Shown piece by piece: positions 50,793-60,647 of a stretch of 64,000 nt of DNA; position 1 is the stretch's first letter, and the number at the start of each line of letters is the position of its first letter. The notes beneath the pieces are model-generated. The model was not told where the DNA came from and did no database searches. It saw only the letters and a list, made by a program, of their open reading frames with translations. The position numbers and the translations under genes were made by a program. The DNA comes from Roseibium aggregatum (GTDB lineage Bacteria > Pseudomonadota > Alphaproteobacteria > Rhizobiales > Stappiaceae), in the NCBI RefSeq assembly GCF_014692675.1, contig NZ_JABFCZ010000008.1, positions 155,861-219,860 on the forward strand. Reading direction: 5' to 3'.

Positions 50793-51758
50793 ATGAGCGC
50801 GCGCGGGGGCAGAGGGCAGGACCGGTCGAGGCATCTCTACGCCCCCGCCATGCGCTATTTCGCGGCGGTCGCCGAACTTGGGTCCGTTCGGGCGGCCTCC
50901 CGCGAACTGAACGTCGCCTCGTCTGCGGTCAACCGGCAGATCCTCTATCTGGAAGAGGCGCTGGACCTTCAACTGTTCGAACGTGTCGGGCGCAGGCTCC
51001 GGCTGTCCCAGGCCGGCGAAATCCTGCTGGCCCATGTGCGACGGACCTATTCCGATTTCGATGCCACCGTTGCCGAGCTGGATGCCCTGAAGGGGCTGCG
51101 GCGCGGTTCCGTTTCGGTCGCCGTGGTCGAAAGCGTCTCGGAGTCGCTCCTGCCGGATCTGATCAGCAGCTTCCGCCGGTCCTATCCGGGCATCCATGTG
51201 GGTGTCACGGTGACCAGTTCCCAGGAAGCCGCCCGTCTGGTGGAGGCGGGCGAGGCGGATGTCGGCTTCACCTTCGATCCGCCGCGCACCTCCTCCCTGA
51301 CCATCGCCTATCAGCACGAACTTGCCATTGGCGCGTTGATGACCCCGGACCATCCCTTGGCCGGCAAGAGCAACCTGACCCTGGCGGACTGCCTGAAATA
51401 TCCTGTTGCCCTGCCGGCGGAGGGCCTGTCCCTGCGCGCGCGTATCGATGCGGTCCGGACGCAGATCCCGGGTTCGACGCGGACTTACGTGGAAACAAAT
51501 TCGCTACGCTTCATGCGGGCGCTGGCGCGCGAAGACAAGGTGATCGGCTTTCAGACGCGGATCGGCTCGGAGGAGGATCTGGAACTCGGCAGGCTGGTGT
51601 TCCGCCCGCTCGCCGACCGGCCGTTGCAAGGGGATCTTCTTTGTGTAGTGACGTCATCGTTGAGGGCATTGGCTCTGGCGCCGGGCATGTTTTTCGATCA
51701 TGCTGTGCTCTCGCTAAAGGATCATCTGCCATCTATTGCTGCCGAAAAGGCAACATAA
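50793..51758 (+). CDS. LysR-family transcription regulator
   Basis: This 321-residue LysR-type regulator has an N-terminal winged helix-turn-helix (RYFAAVAELGSVRAASRELNV, then SSAVNRQILYLEEAL) and the typical C-terminal co-inducer-binding domain (GSVSVAVVESVSESLLPDLIS ...). It sits four bases after the quinone reductase and 107 bases before uraH, in the same direction as the purine genes rather than divergent as many LysR genes are. By position it is a candidate regulator of the xdh/ABC/puuD operon, sensing a purine or its breakdown product, but this is inferred from neighbourhood only. Confidence 0.9.
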   Translation: MSARGGRGQDRSRHLYAPAMRYFAAVAELGSVRAASRELNVASSAVNRQILYLEEALDLQLFERVGRRLRLSQAGEILLAHVRRTYSDFDATVAELDALKGLRRGSVSVAVVESVSESLLPDLISSFRRSYPGIHVGVTVTSSQEAARLVEAGEADVGFTFDPPRTSSLTIAYQHELAIGALMTPDHPLAGKSNLTLADCLKYPVALPAEGLSLRARIDAVRTQIPGSTRTYVETNSLRFMRALAREDKVIGFQTRIGSEEDLELGRLVFRPLADRPLQGDLLCVVTSSLRALALAPGMFFDHAVLSLKDHLPSIAAEKAT

Positions 51759-51820
51759 AGAGCTCAAATGAGCGCTATGGCGCTGGTGATTTTTCAGGCA
51801 AGCTCACTTTTTAACAATTT

Positions 51821-51844
51821 GATGGCGAAGACTTCGAAGCCATC
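51821..51844. promoter_or_regulatory. Inverted repeat upstream of uraH
   Basis: GATGGC (51821-51826) and GCCATC (51839-51844) flank a 12-base spacer that itself contains GAAG/CTTC symmetry. The repeat lies 21 bases before the uraH start and in the only sizeable gap (107 bases) between the LysR gene and the purine operon. It could be an operator or a leader hairpin. No experimental support. Confidence 0.35.
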
Positions 51845-51865
51845 GTCCCGGGCATGAGGGGAACT

Positions 51866-52216
51866 ATGGGGCGTCTGACGACACATGTGCTGGACACGGC
51901 ACTCGGCAAACCGGCCCAAGGCCTGAAGATCGAATTGTGGTCGCTGGGGGCGGAGGCGGTGCATGTCTCCACCCATGTCACCAATTCCGACGGCCGCGTG
52001 GACGGGCCGCTTCTGCAAGGCGATGCCTTCAAGTGCGGCAGTTACGAGCTGCGGTTCCATGCCGGCGACTACCTGAAGGCCACCGGCCAGCCGCTTCCCG
52101 AACCGCTGTTTCTTGATATCATTCCGATCCGCTTCGGAATCGCGGAAGAAGACGGGCACTATCATGTGCCGCTTCTGCTTTCGCCCTTTGGATATTCCAC
52201 CTACCGGGGGAGCTGA
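51866..52216 (+). CDS. uraH: 5-hydroxyisourate hydrolase
   Basis: UraH (HIUase, transthyretin-related) hydrolyses 5-hydroxyisourate to OHCU. The 116-residue protein has the conserved His near the start ([16 protein letters not shown]), the Arg in [10 protein letters not shown], a central strand with His ([10 protein letters not shown]) and the diagnostic C-terminal tetrapeptide YRGS. The ATG at 51866 was chosen because AGGGG precedes it by four bases and the conserved core then begins at once; an ATG 12 bases upstream has no such site. It is the first gene of the purine block, five bases before xdhA, and works with PuuD and UraD further downstream. Confidence 0.95.
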   Translation: MGRLTTHVLDTALGKPAQGLKIELWSLGAEAVHVSTHVTNSDGRVDGPLLQGDAFKCGSYELRFHAGDYLKATGQPLPEPLFLDIIPIRFGIAEEDGHYHVPLLLSPFGYSTYRGS

Positions 52217-52221
52217 GGCCC

Positions 52222-53703
52222 ATGCGCGACACCATCCGCTTCCTGAAAGGCGGCGAGCTGATCGAGCTTACCGACGTGAAGCCGACGGAAACGGTGCTTG
52301 ACTATCTGCGGCTTCGCACCGGGCAGAAAGGTACGAAGGAAGGCTGCGGCGAAGGCGATTGCGGCGCCTGCACCGTCGCCGTCGGCCGGCTCGTCGAAGG
52401 CAAGCTGGTCTATCAGCCGGTCAACAGCTGCATCCAGCTGCTCGGCATGATCGACGGCGCGGAACTGGTCACGGTCGAGGATCTTGCCGAAGACGGCCGG
52501 CTCCACCCCGTTCAAAGGGCCATGGCCGATCTGCACGGATCCCAGTGCGGCTTCTGCACGCCGGGCTTCATCATGAGCCTGTTCACGCTCTACCATGCCG
52601 AAGGCCAAACGAAGAGCCGCAAGGCGGTGACGGACTGGCTTGCCGGAAACCTTTGCCGCTGCACCGGCTACCGGCCGATCATCGATGCCGCCTTGGAAAG
52701 CTGTTTCGACAGCGCCGATGACGCCTTTGCCTGGCGTGGCAATGAAACCCGCGAAAAACTGCGCCAGATCACCGATTCCAGCGATATTTTCCTCGGCGAC
52801 AGCGAGAGCTTCTTCGCCTCTCCGACGAGCATCGACGGACTTGCCGCGCTTTACCGCCAGCATCCGGATGCAACGCTTGTGTCCGGTGCGACCGATGTCG
52901 GCCTGTGGATCACCAAACAGCTGCGCGAGCTGCCGAAGGTGATCTGGCTCGGCCGGATCTTCGGACTGGACCGGGTCGAGGAGACGCCGTCCGGCCTGCT
53001 GATCGGGGCAACGGCCACTTACGTCTCCTGCGAGGCCGCGATTGCCGACCTGTCGCCGGATCTCGGCGAGCTGTGGCGCCGCATCGGCTCCAAGCAGGTT
53101 CGTGTTTCGGGAACCGTCGGCGGCAATATCGCCAACGGGTCTCCGATCGGGGACACGCCTCCGGCCCTGATTGCGCTCGGCGCCACGCTTGAGCTGCAGA
53201 ACGCGGACGGATCGCGGACACTGCCGCTGGAGGATTTCTTCATCGACTATGGCAGGCAGGACCGCAAGGAAGATGAATTCGTCACCGGCGTCTTCGTGCC
53301 ACGGCCCGATCCGAACCAGATCTTCCGCTGCTACAAGATTTCCAAGCGGTTCGATCAGGATATTTCCGCCGTTATGGGGGCGTTTCGCTTCACGGTGATG
53401 GACAGCAGGATCACCGAGGCCCGGATCGCCTATGGCGGCATGGCCGGAACGCCGAAGCGGGCGAAGGGGGCCGAGACGGCCCTGATCGGCGCGTCGCTGG
53501 AAGATCCCTCGACCTGGGGCGCCGGGATGAAGGCCCTGCTTGCCGACTACACGCCCATGACCGACATGCGCGCGAGCGCCGGCTACCGCATGGAGACGGC
53601 GCGGGCCTTGCTGGCCAAGGCCCTGATGGAGGCAAGCGGCACGGAAGCGGCGCAGGTGCGCGTCCTGGCTGCACGGGAGGCTGCCGATGACCGCGCCGCT
53701 TGA
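52222..53703 (+). CDS. xdhA: Xanthine dehydrogenase small subunit (2Fe-2S and FAD)
   Basis: The 493-residue subunit carries two [2Fe-2S] clusters and FAD. Ferredoxin-like cluster ligands are C42, C47, C50 and C70 (GCGEGDCGAC, NSCIQ). The second cluster ligands are C109, C112, C145 and C147 (QCGFC, LCRCTGY). The FAD-binding part follows from about 190 (LVSGATDVGLW, GTVGGNIANGSPIGD). It passes electrons from the molybdenum site in XdhB to NAD+. It is preceded by GAGG, starts five bases after uraH and overlaps xdhB by 17 bases. Length fits two-subunit bacterial XDH. Confidence 0.95.
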   Translation: MRDTIRFLKGGELIELTDVKPTETVLDYLRLRTGQKGTKEGCGEGDCGACTVAVGRLVEGKLVYQPVNSCIQLLGMIDGAELVTVEDLAEDGRLHPVQRAMADLHGSQCGFCTPGFIMSLFTLYHAEGQTKSRKAVTDWLAGNLCRCTGYRPIIDAALESCFDSADDAFAWRGNETREKLRQITDSSDIFLGDSESFFASPTSIDGLAALYRQHPDATLVSGATDVGLWITKQLRELPKVIWLGRIFGLDRVEETPSGLLIGATATYVSCEAAIADLSPDLGELWRRIGSKQVRVSGTVGGNIANGSPIGDTPPALIALGATLELQNADGSRTLPLEDFFIDYGRQDRKEDEFVTGVFVPRPDPNQIFRCYKISKRFDQDISAVMGAFRFTVMDSRITEARIAYGGMAGTPKRAKGAETALIGASLEDPSTWGAGMKALLADYTPMTDMRASAGYRMETARALLAKALMEASGTEAAQVRVLAAREAADDRAA

Positions 53704-56026
53704 TCCGAATCTGGCTGAAACCGGCCTGCGCCATGTGCGCAAGGCGCTGCCTCACGACAGCGCGGAAAAGCATGTCTCCGGCAAGGCCATCTATATCGAC
53801 GATATCGTGGAGCCGGTCGGAACCCTGCATGTCGTGCCGGGGTGGGCCCGCAAGGCCGTTCGCGGCAAGCTGGTCAGGCTGGACCTGGACAAGGTCCGTC
53901 AGGCGCCCGGCGTGGTCGCCGTGCTGACGGCGGACGATATTCCGGGCACCAACGATTGTTCTTCCGCCTTCGGAGACGACCCGGTTCTGGCAAAGAACGA
54001 GATCCTGTTTTACGGCCAGGTCGCCTTTGCCGTTGTTGCCGAAACCCGCGATGCAGCGCGTCGTGCGGCCTTGCTGGCCGATATCGAGGTTGAACCGATC
54101 ACGCCGATCATTACCGCCGAAGACGCGGTTGCCGCCGATATCACCGTATTGCCCGACTATCAGTTCCGCCGGGGATCGCCGGAAACCGGCATGACCGCCG
54201 CGGAAAAGACCCTGTCAGGGGTCATGCACATCGGCGGTCAGGAGCATTTCTATCTGGAGGGGCAGGTCGCGATGGCGATTCCCCAGGAGGATGGCGGCAT
54301 GTTCGTCCATTCCTCCACCCAGCACCCGACGGAAATCCAGCACACGGTTGCCAAGGTGCTCGGCGTTCCCGATGCCGCGGTCACGGCGGAAGTCCGGCGC
54401 ATGGGCGGCGGCTTCGGCGGCAAGGAATCCCAGGCCAACCAATGGGCCGCGCTCGCGGCTCTTGCGGCCGACAGGACCGGGCGGGCCTGCAAGATGCGTC
54501 TCGACCGCGACGACGACATGATCATGACCGGCAAGCGCCATGATTTCCGCGTCGAATGGCAGATCGGGCATGACGGCGAGGGCAGGATCCGGGCCGTCGA
54601 CCTCAATTTCCTGGCCCGTTGCGGCTATTCGGCGGATCTGTCGCTCGGCGTCAACGACCGCACCATGTTCCACGCGGACTCCAGCTATTTCTATCCGGAT
54701 GCAGTGATCCGGAGCCGGCGTCTTCGCACCGACACCTGCTCCAACACCGCCTTCCGGGGCTTTGGCGGACCGCAGGGCATGCTGGCTGCCGAACGCATGA
54801 TCGATGCCATTGCGATCACGCTCGGCAAGGATCCGCTGGAGATCCGCAAGCTCAATTTCTATGACGGTGAGCGCAATCTGACGCCCTACGGCATGCCTGT
54901 TGAGGAATATCAGGTCATGCACGACCTGATCGCCGAACTTGAGGAAAGCGCCGGCTACTGGGCGCGGCGGGAGAAGGTCAAGGCGTTCAATGCCGAGAAC
55001 GCGATCCTGAAAAAGGGACTTGCGCTGACCCCGGTCAAATTCGGTATTTCCTTCACCCTGAAACACCTGAACCAGGCCGGCGCGCTGGTCCATCTTTATA
55101 CCGACGGGTCCGTGCATCTCAATCACGGCGGCACGGAAATGGGGCAGGGGCTCTACCAGAAGGTCGCCCAGGTCGTGGCCGAGGAATTCGGCGTCAGCAT
55201 GGACAAGGTGGTGATTACCGCGACCAACACATCCAAGGTGCCGAACACCGCGCCGACGGCGGCCTCGTCAGGCACGGACCTGAACGCCATGGCGGCGAAG
55301 AAGGCTGCCGGCGAAATCAAGCAGCGGCTGATTGCGTTCCTGAGCGAACAGCATCAGTGCTCTGCGGATGTCATTTATTTCGGCGACAACAAGGTGCTGG
55401 TCGGGGAGAAATCCTATTCGCTTGCCGAAGTCGCCAAGCAGGCCCATGTCGCGCGCATCCAGCTGTCCCATGCCGGCTTCTACGCAACGCCGATGATTAC
55501 CTGGGAACGGGAAAGCGCCACCGGCCGGCCGTTCTTCTATTTCGCCTATGGCGGGGCCTGCGCCGAAGTGACCATCGATACCATGACCGGCGAGATGACC
55601 GTCGACCGGGTGGATCTGCTCCATGATGTCGGCCATTCGCTCAATCCGGCCATCGATATGGGCCAGATCGAGGGCGGGTTCATCCAGGGCATGGGCTGGC
55701 TCACGACGGAGGAACTGGTCTGGGACGAGGAAGGTCGTCTGCGGACACACGCGCCCTCCACCTACAAGATCCCGACCGCCTCCGACGTGCCTGAGGATTT
55801 CCGGGTGAAGCTCTATGAATCCAAGGGCAACCCGCAGGACAGCATCTACCGGTCCAAGGCCGTCGGCGAACCGCCGGTGATGTTGGCGAATTCGGTGTTC
55901 TGCGCCATCAACGACGCTGTCGCCAGCCTGAAACCGGGCGTTGTCCCGGATCTGGATGCGCCGGCCACGCCCGAAGCCATCATGAAGGCCGTCCGCGGCA
56001 TGCGCGAAAGGCAGGCGGCGGAATGA
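53687..56026 (+). CDS. xdhB: Xanthine dehydrogenase molybdenum-binding subunit
   Basis: The 779-residue subunit holds the molybdenum cofactor and the hypoxanthine/xanthine site. Recognisable pieces include the cofactor-contact Gln loop GGGFGGKESQ, the Arg-bearing segment NTAFRGFGGPQGML (substrate-positioning Arg by homology to Rhodobacter XdhB), and the catalytic Glu in KAVGEPPVMLA near the end. The N-terminus shows the expected SAEKHVSGKAIYIDDI. It overlaps xdhA and is itself overlapped four bases by xdhC, so the three are translationally coupled. It catalyses hypoxanthine to xanthine to urate. Confidence 0.95.
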   Translation: MTAPLDPNLAETGLRHVRKALPHDSAEKHVSGKAIYIDDIVEPVGTLHVVPGWARKAVRGKLVRLDLDKVRQAPGVVAVLTADDIPGTNDCSSAFGDDPVLAKNEILFYGQVAFAVVAETRDAARRAALLADIEVEPITPIITAEDAVAADITVLPDYQFRRGSPETGMTAAEKTLSGVMHIGGQEHFYLEGQVAMAIPQEDGGMFVHSSTQHPTEIQHTVAKVLGVPDAAVTAEVRRMGGGFGGKESQANQWAALAALAADRTGRACKMRLDRDDDMIMTGKRHDFRVEWQIGHDGEGRIRAVDLNFLARCGYSADLSLGVNDRTMFHADSSYFYPDAVIRSRRLRTDTCSNTAFRGFGGPQGMLAAERMIDAIAITLGKDPLEIRKLNFYDGERNLTPYGMPVEEYQVMHDLIAELEESAGYWARREKVKAFNAENAILKKGLALTPVKFGISFTLKHLNQAGALVHLYTDGSVHLNHGGTEMGQGLYQKVAQVVAEEFGVSMDKVVITATNTSKVPNTAPTAASSGTDLNAMAAKKAAGEIKQRLIAFLSEQHQCSADVIYFGDNKVLVGEKSYSLAEVAKQAHVARIQLSHAGFYATPMITWERESATGRPFFYFAYGGACAEVTIDTMTGEMTVDRVDLLHDVGHSLNPAIDMGQIEGGFIQGMGWLTTEELVWDEEGRLRTHAPSTYKIPTASDVPEDFRVKLYESKGNPQDSIYRSKAVGEPPVMLANSVFCAINDAVASLKPGVVPDLDAPATPEAIMKAVRGMRERQAAE

Positions 56027-57030
56027 CGGTCTGGAGCCACATCGTCCGGTCGCTTGAAGGTGGGGAGCCATGTGCGCTCGTCACCGTCGCGACCGCACGG
56101 GGCTCCACGCCGCGCGAGACCGGCGCGCGCATGGTCGTTTGGGCCGATGGCCGCTTTTCAGGCACCATCGGCGGCGGCACGCTTGAATTCGAAGCGCTTC
56201 GCTGGGCAAGACAGGCCCTTGCCGAAGGGCGCGCGGGCCTGGAACTGCGCACGGTATCGCTTGGGCCGGATCTCGGCCAATGCTGCGGCGGGCGCATCGA
56301 TGTCGCCATCGAGGCACTTGAGCCCGCTCAATTGCCGATGGCACAGACCCTGGCCGGGCGCGAGGCCGAAAGGCTGCCTTTCGCGACCCGTGCCCATGTT
56401 CGGTCCGGCAAGGCGGTTGAACGGGCACTCGTCGACCTGCCGAAAGATCCGCGGTTCCGTCTTGAAGAAGACGGCACGCTTGTCGAAACCTTCGGTGCAT
56501 ATCGGCGGCCTTTATATCTTTTCGGGGCAGGGCATGTGGGCAAAGCGCTGGTTCTGGCACTCGCGCCGCTGCCGTTTGAAATCACCTGGCTCGACAGCCG
56601 GGAAGACGCGTTTCCGAAGGCGGTGCCCGGCAACGTCCGCAAGCTGCTGCTGAACCGGGAGGACCGGTCTGTCGCGGAGTGCCTGGCACAAGCGCCGGAT
56701 GGGGCGTTCGTCCTGGCCATGACCCATTCCCATGCTCTGGACGAGGACATCATGGCGGCGAGCCTTGCCCAACAGCGCTTTGCCTATTGCGGGGTTATCG
56801 GCAGTGCCACGAAACGGGCCCGGTTCGAAAAGCGGCTGAAGGCACGGGGATTTGCGCCAACGGTTGTGTCGGAGATGGCTTGTCCGGTCGGTTTGCCGGC
56901 GATCCGGTCGAAACATCCCGCGGCAATTGCTGCGGGAATTGCCGCTGATCTTCTGGAGCGGGACGAGGCTGCGGTGCAAGAGACAGCCAATCCCGACCGG
57001 GTTGCGTGGCTGCAGGCACGCGTTAAGTAA
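56023..57030 (+). CDS. xdhC: Xanthine dehydrogenase accessory protein XdhC
   Basis: XdhC binds the molybdenum cofactor, supports its sulfuration and inserts it into XdhB, but is not part of the mature enzyme. The 335-residue protein shows the N-terminal XdhC/CoxI part (VTVATARGSTPRETGARMVV, GTIGGGTLEFEAL) and the C-terminal Rossmann-type part (LYLFGAGHVGKALVLALAPL). It begins inside the xdhB stop (ATGA). The ABC transporter ATPase gene starts 26 bases after its stop. Its presence next to xdhAB makes the enzyme self-contained apart from general cofactor synthesis. Confidence 0.94.
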   Translation: MTVWSHIVRSLEGGEPCALVTVATARGSTPRETGARMVVWADGRFSGTIGGGTLEFEALRWARQALAEGRAGLELRTVSLGPDLGQCCGGRIDVAIEALEPAQLPMAQTLAGREAERLPFATRAHVRSGKAVERALVDLPKDPRFRLEEDGTLVETFGAYRRPLYLFGAGHVGKALVLALAPLPFEITWLDSREDAFPKAVPGNVRKLLLNREDRSVAECLAQAPDGAFVLAMTHSHALDEDIMAASLAQQRFAYCGVIGSATKRARFEKRLKARGFAPTVVSEMACPVGLPAIRSKHPAAIAAGIAADLLERDEAAVQETANPDRVAWLQARVK

Positions 57031-57056
57031 GACGGCGGAACGGGGGGATTCGTGTC

Positions 57057-58640
57057 GTGAGTGATGTTTTGACGAGAAGGCGCCAGGCGGGAGAGGCAGG
57101 AACCGCGCGCCCCGCCACGGGCAATCTGCTTCATGCCCGCGGCCTGACCAAGCGCTTCGGCGACATTCTCGCCAATGACCACGTCGACCTTGGCCTCAAC
57201 AAGGGCGAGATCCATGCGCTTCTGGGGGAAAACGGCGCCGGAAAGTCGACGCTGGTGAAGATGTTCTACGGCGCCCTGGAGCCGGATGGCGGTGAAATCA
57301 TCTGGCAGGGCAAGCCGGTCGTCATCGACAATCCGGCAAGCGCCCGCGCGCTCGGCATCGGCATGGTGTTCCAGCATTTTTCCCTGTTCGAGGCGCTGAC
57401 GGTTGTCGAAAACATCGCTTTGGCTCTGCCCAATCCGGGCAACATGAAAGCTCTTGCGGCCCGGATTACCGACGTCTCCGAGGACTATGGCCTGCCGCTT
57501 AATCCGCAGGACGTGGTCGCGGACCTGCCTGTCGGGATCCGACAGCGTATCGAAATCGTGCGCTGCCTTCTCCAGGAGCCGCAGCTCATCATCATGGACG
57601 AGCCGACCTCGGTGCTCACGCCGCAGGAGGCCGACCGGCTGTTCCTGACCCTGCAGCGTCTGGCGGGCGAAGGCTGTGCGGTTCTCTACATTTCCCATCG
57701 TCTGGAGGAAGTGCAGCGCATCTGCCACCACGCCACCATCCTGCGCCACGGCAAGGTGGTCAGTGAGTGCGATCCGTCGCTGGAGACGGCCTCGAGCTTG
57801 GCCAGCATGATGGTCGGCTCCGAGGTGATCGGCGTCAATCATGGGGCAATGGCGCCCGAACCCGGTCCGGTCCGGCTGAAACTGTCCGGCCTGAGCGCAC
57901 CCGCTGCGACCCCCTTTGCCACCCGCCTCAACAACATCGACCTGGAGGTTCATACCGGCGAGATCATCGCCATTGCAGGGGTTGCCGGCAACGGTCAGGG
58001 CGAATTGTTCGATGCGATTTCCGGCGAAATGCGGGTGGACCCGGGCATGGTGGTTCTGGATGGCCGGGCTTGCGGCAACCGGGACGTCACATGGCGGCGC
58101 CGGCAGAATGCGGCCTTTGTGCCGGAAGAACGGCTGGGCCACGGGGCCGTGCCCGGATTGAAGCTCTCCAGCAATATCGTGCTCACCCGTCACGGGACCG
58201 GAGACGGCCTCGTCGGCACCGGCTTCGTTTCGACCGCCCGAGCAGCGGAACTGGAGCAGAAGATCAAGACGACCTACGACGTGCGCATGTCGCACGACGA
58301 TCCGGAGGCCCGATCGCTTTCGGGGGGAAACCTGCAGAAATTCGTCGTCGGCCGGGAACTCGACCGCAATCCCGGCGTCCTCGTCGTCAACCAGCCGACC
58401 TGGGGGGTGGATGCCGGGGCGGCGGCACTGATCCGTCAGGCGCTGATCGATCTGGCCCGGTCCGGCTCGGCCGTGCTGGTGATCAGTCAGGACCTCGATG
58501 AGATTTTTGAAATTGCCGACCGGATCGCGGTGATTTCCCGCGGTCATCTGTCGGTGCCGGAGGACGCGAGATCCATGACCCGCGAGCGGGTCGGCATTCT
58601 CATGGCCGGCGGCGCGGAAAAGAACGCGGGGAGGGCGTGA
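57057..58640 (+). CDS. ABC transporter ATPase, BMP/nucleoside-type
   Basis: The 527-residue protein has two ABC modules in one chain, as in importers for nucleosides and simple sugars (YufO/RbsA style). The first module has Walker A GENGAGKS at 57-64, the Q-loop region and Walker B LIIMDEPTSVLTP. The second has the shortened Walker-A-like VAGNGQGE typical of the family, the signature LSGGNLQKFVVGREL and VNQPTWGVD. It powers import through the two permeases encoded next. The start is a GTG at 57057 with GGGGGGA upstream; xdhC ends 26 bases before. The last base overlaps the first permease start (TGATG). Confidence 0.93.
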   Translation: MSDVLTRRRQAGEAGTARPATGNLLHARGLTKRFGDILANDHVDLGLNKGEIHALLGENGAGKSTLVKMFYGALEPDGGEIIWQGKPVVIDNPASARALGIGMVFQHFSLFEALTVVENIALALPNPGNMKALAARITDVSEDYGLPLNPQDVVADLPVGIRQRIEIVRCLLQEPQLIIMDEPTSVLTPQEADRLFLTLQRLAGEGCAVLYISHRLEEVQRICHHATILRHGKVVSECDPSLETASSLASMMVGSEVIGVNHGAMAPEPGPVRLKLSGLSAPAATPFATRLNNIDLEVHTGEIIAIAGVAGNGQGELFDAISGEMRVDPGMVVLDGRACGNRDVTWRRRQNAAFVPEERLGHGAVPGLKLSSNIVLTRHGTGDGLVGTGFVSTARAAELEQKIKTTYDVRMSHDDPEARSLSGGNLQKFVVGRELDRNPGVLVVNQPTWGVDAGAAALIRQALIDLARSGSAVLVISQDLDEIFEIADRIAVISRGHLSVPEDARSMTRERVGILMAGGAEKNAGRA

Positions 58641-59731
58641 TGCGGATCGAACTGGTCAAACGCAAGGAACACAGCCGGAAAATGGCCCTGCTGTCGCCGG
58701 TGATCGCGGTGGGGCTGACCCTGGTGGCTGCTGCCATCCTGTTTGCGGCTTCCGGGACGGATCCGTTTCTGGGACTGTACAAGTTCTTCATAGAGCCTCT
58801 GACCGACAGCTGGTCTGTCCAGGAAATCATCGTCAAGGCGACGCCGATGGTGCTGATCGCCTGCGGGTTGGCCGTCTGCTATCTCTCCAACAACTGGAAC
58901 ATCGGTGCCGAGGGGCAGTTCATTTTCGGCGCGCTTTGCGGCAGCTTCCTGCCGATCGTCTATCCGGAATTCGAAACATCCCTGACCCTGCCCCTGATGC
59001 TCGTCCTCGGGGCGCTCGGCGGGGCTTTCTGGGCGCTTATACCGGCTGTCCTGAAGACCAGGTTCAATGCCAACGAGATCCTGACCAGCCTGATGCTGGT
59101 CTATGTGGCAAGCCTGCTGCTCGATTACCTGGTGCGGGGACCGTGGCGGGATCCAGGTGGGTATAACTTCCCCGAGTCCCGTCTGTTTTCGGAAGCCGCC
59201 ACATTGCCGCTGATCGGGGATGGACGCATGAGCATTGCCGCCCCCGTTGCGGTGGTTGTGGTGATCGTTCTGGCGATTGTCCTTGCCCGAACGCTGAAAG
59301 GCTTTGAAATCCGGGTCATGGGGGAAAGCCCGCGGGCCGGGGCCTTCGCCGGTTTTTCGGCAAAGCGGCTGACCCTTTTCGCCTTCGCGCTTGCCGGCGG
59401 TCTGGCAGGCCTTGCAGGCACCATGGAGGTCTCCGGATCCCTCAACCAGCTTCTGCCGACGATCTCGCCGGGATACGGCTTCACGGCAATCATCGTCGCC
59501 TTTCTGGGGCGGCTCAATCCGGTCGGCATTCTGGTAGCCGGTTTCGTGCTGGCGCTGTCCTATATCGGCGGCGAGGCGGTGCAGGCCTCTATGGGCGTTT
59601 CCGACAAGATCGCGAGCGTCATTCAGGGACTTCTCCTGTTCTTCGTTCTCGCCTGCGATACGCTGATCCTGTATCGCATCCGCCTGCATTCCCGCCGCAC
59701 CACGGCAACCGGGGAGGTTTCCCGTGCTTGA
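58640..59731 (+). CDS. ABC transporter permease subunit 1, BMP/nucleoside-type
   Basis: The 363-residue inner-membrane permease of the BPD_transp_2 type has about ten membrane segments. Typical family stretches are ACGLAVCYLSNNWNIGAEGQ and the cytoplasmic coupling-helix region GESPRAGAFAGFSAKRLTL. The ATG at 58640 is preferred to the GTG three bases upstream: it follows GGAGG by five bases and overlaps the ATPase stop as TGATG. It pairs with the second permease to form the channel. The C-terminus overlaps the next gene by eight bases. Confidence 0.92.
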   Translation: MRIELVKRKEHSRKMALLSPVIAVGLTLVAAAILFAASGTDPFLGLYKFFIEPLTDSWSVQEIIVKATPMVLIACGLAVCYLSNNWNIGAEGQFIFGALCGSFLPIVYPEFETSLTLPLMLVLGALGGAFWALIPAVLKTRFNANEILTSLMLVYVASLLLDYLVRGPWRDPGGYNFPESRLFSEAATLPLIGDGRMSIAAPVAVVVVIVLAIVLARTLKGFEIRVMGESPRAGAFAGFSAKRLTLFAFALAGGLAGLAGTMEVSGSLNQLLPTISPGYGFTAIIVAFLGRLNPVGILVAGFVLALSYIGGEAVQASMGVSDKIASVIQGLLLFFVLACDTLILYRIRLHSRRTTATGEVSRA

Positions 59732-60647
59732 TATTGTCCAGGCCGTCCTGCTGACCGTCATCACCGCCGCAACCCCTTTGCTGATTGCGGCCATCGGCGA
59801 ACTCGTCGTTGAGCGCTCGGGCGTTTTGAACCTCGGCGTGGAGGGCATGATGATCATGGGCGCCGTGGTCGGGTTCGCCGCTGCCAACCAGAGCGGGTCC
59901 GGTGCACTCGGCGTCCTGGCGGCCATCGTGGCGGGCATGGCCATGTCCGCCCTGTTCGGCTTCCTCGTGCTCGGGCTCGTGACCAACCAGGTGGCGACGG
60001 GCCTTGCGCTCACCATTCTGGGGCTCGGCGTGTCCGGTATGATCGGCGAGGCCTTTATCGGCGTTCCCGGCCTGCGGCTGCCGAAGCTGGATATCCCCGT
60101 TCTATCGGACATCCCGTTCATCGGACCCGTGGTCTTCCAGCAGGACGCGATCGTCTACCTGAGCTTCGCTCTGGTTGGGATCGTTTCCTATTGCCTGTTC
60201 CGCACACGCATCGGGCTGATCCTGCGTGCGGTCGGAGACAATCACACCTCGGCCCATGCGCTTGGCTATTCCGTGCTCAAGGTCCGCTTTCTGGCGGTCC
60301 TGTTCGGCGGCGGATGCGCAGGGCTGGCCGGCAGTTACATGTCGCTTGCCTATACGCCCCAGTGGGTGGAGAACATGACCGCCGGCCGCGGCTGGATCGC
60401 GCTGGCGCTGGTGGTGTTCTCCTCATGGCTGCCGATGCGCGTGATCGCCGGCGCCTATCTTTTCGGCGCGGTGACCGTGCTGACCTTCCATGCCCAGGCC
60501 CTTGGGGCGGGCATTCCATCGCAGTTCCTGTCGAGCTTGCCCTATCTTGCGACCATCGTGGTGCTGGTCCTGATATCGGCAAACCGCAGGCTGACGCTTG
60601 TGAACACGCCGGCCTGCCTCGGCAAGCCGTTCGTTCCGGACAGGTGA
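59724..60647 (+). CDS. ABC transporter permease subunit 2, BMP/nucleoside-type
   Basis: The 307-residue permease has the partner-subunit pattern of nucleoside-type importers: ERSGVLNLGVEGMMIMGAVV near the N-terminus, the EAFIGVPGLRLPKL loop, the coupling region AVGDNHTSAHALGYSVLKVR and AGSYMSLAYTPQWVENMTAGRG. The start is a GTG at 59724 with GGGGAGG seven bases before it. The gene is followed by 101 bases and then the binding-protein gene, the usual order ATPase-permease-permease-binding protein in this locus. Confidence 0.93.
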   Translation: MLDIVQAVLLTVITAATPLLIAAIGELVVERSGVLNLGVEGMMIMGAVVGFAAANQSGSGALGVLAAIVAGMAMSALFGFLVLGLVTNQVATGLALTILGLGVSGMIGEAFIGVPGLRLPKLDIPVLSDIPFIGPVVFQQDAIVYLSFALVGIVSYCLFRTRIGLILRAVGDNHTSAHALGYSVLKVRFLAVLFGGGCAGLAGSYMSLAYTPQWVENMTAGRGWIALALVVFSSWLPMRVIAGAYLFGAVTVLTFHAQALGAGIPSQFLSSLPYLATIVVLVLISANRRLTLVNTPACLGKPFVPDR

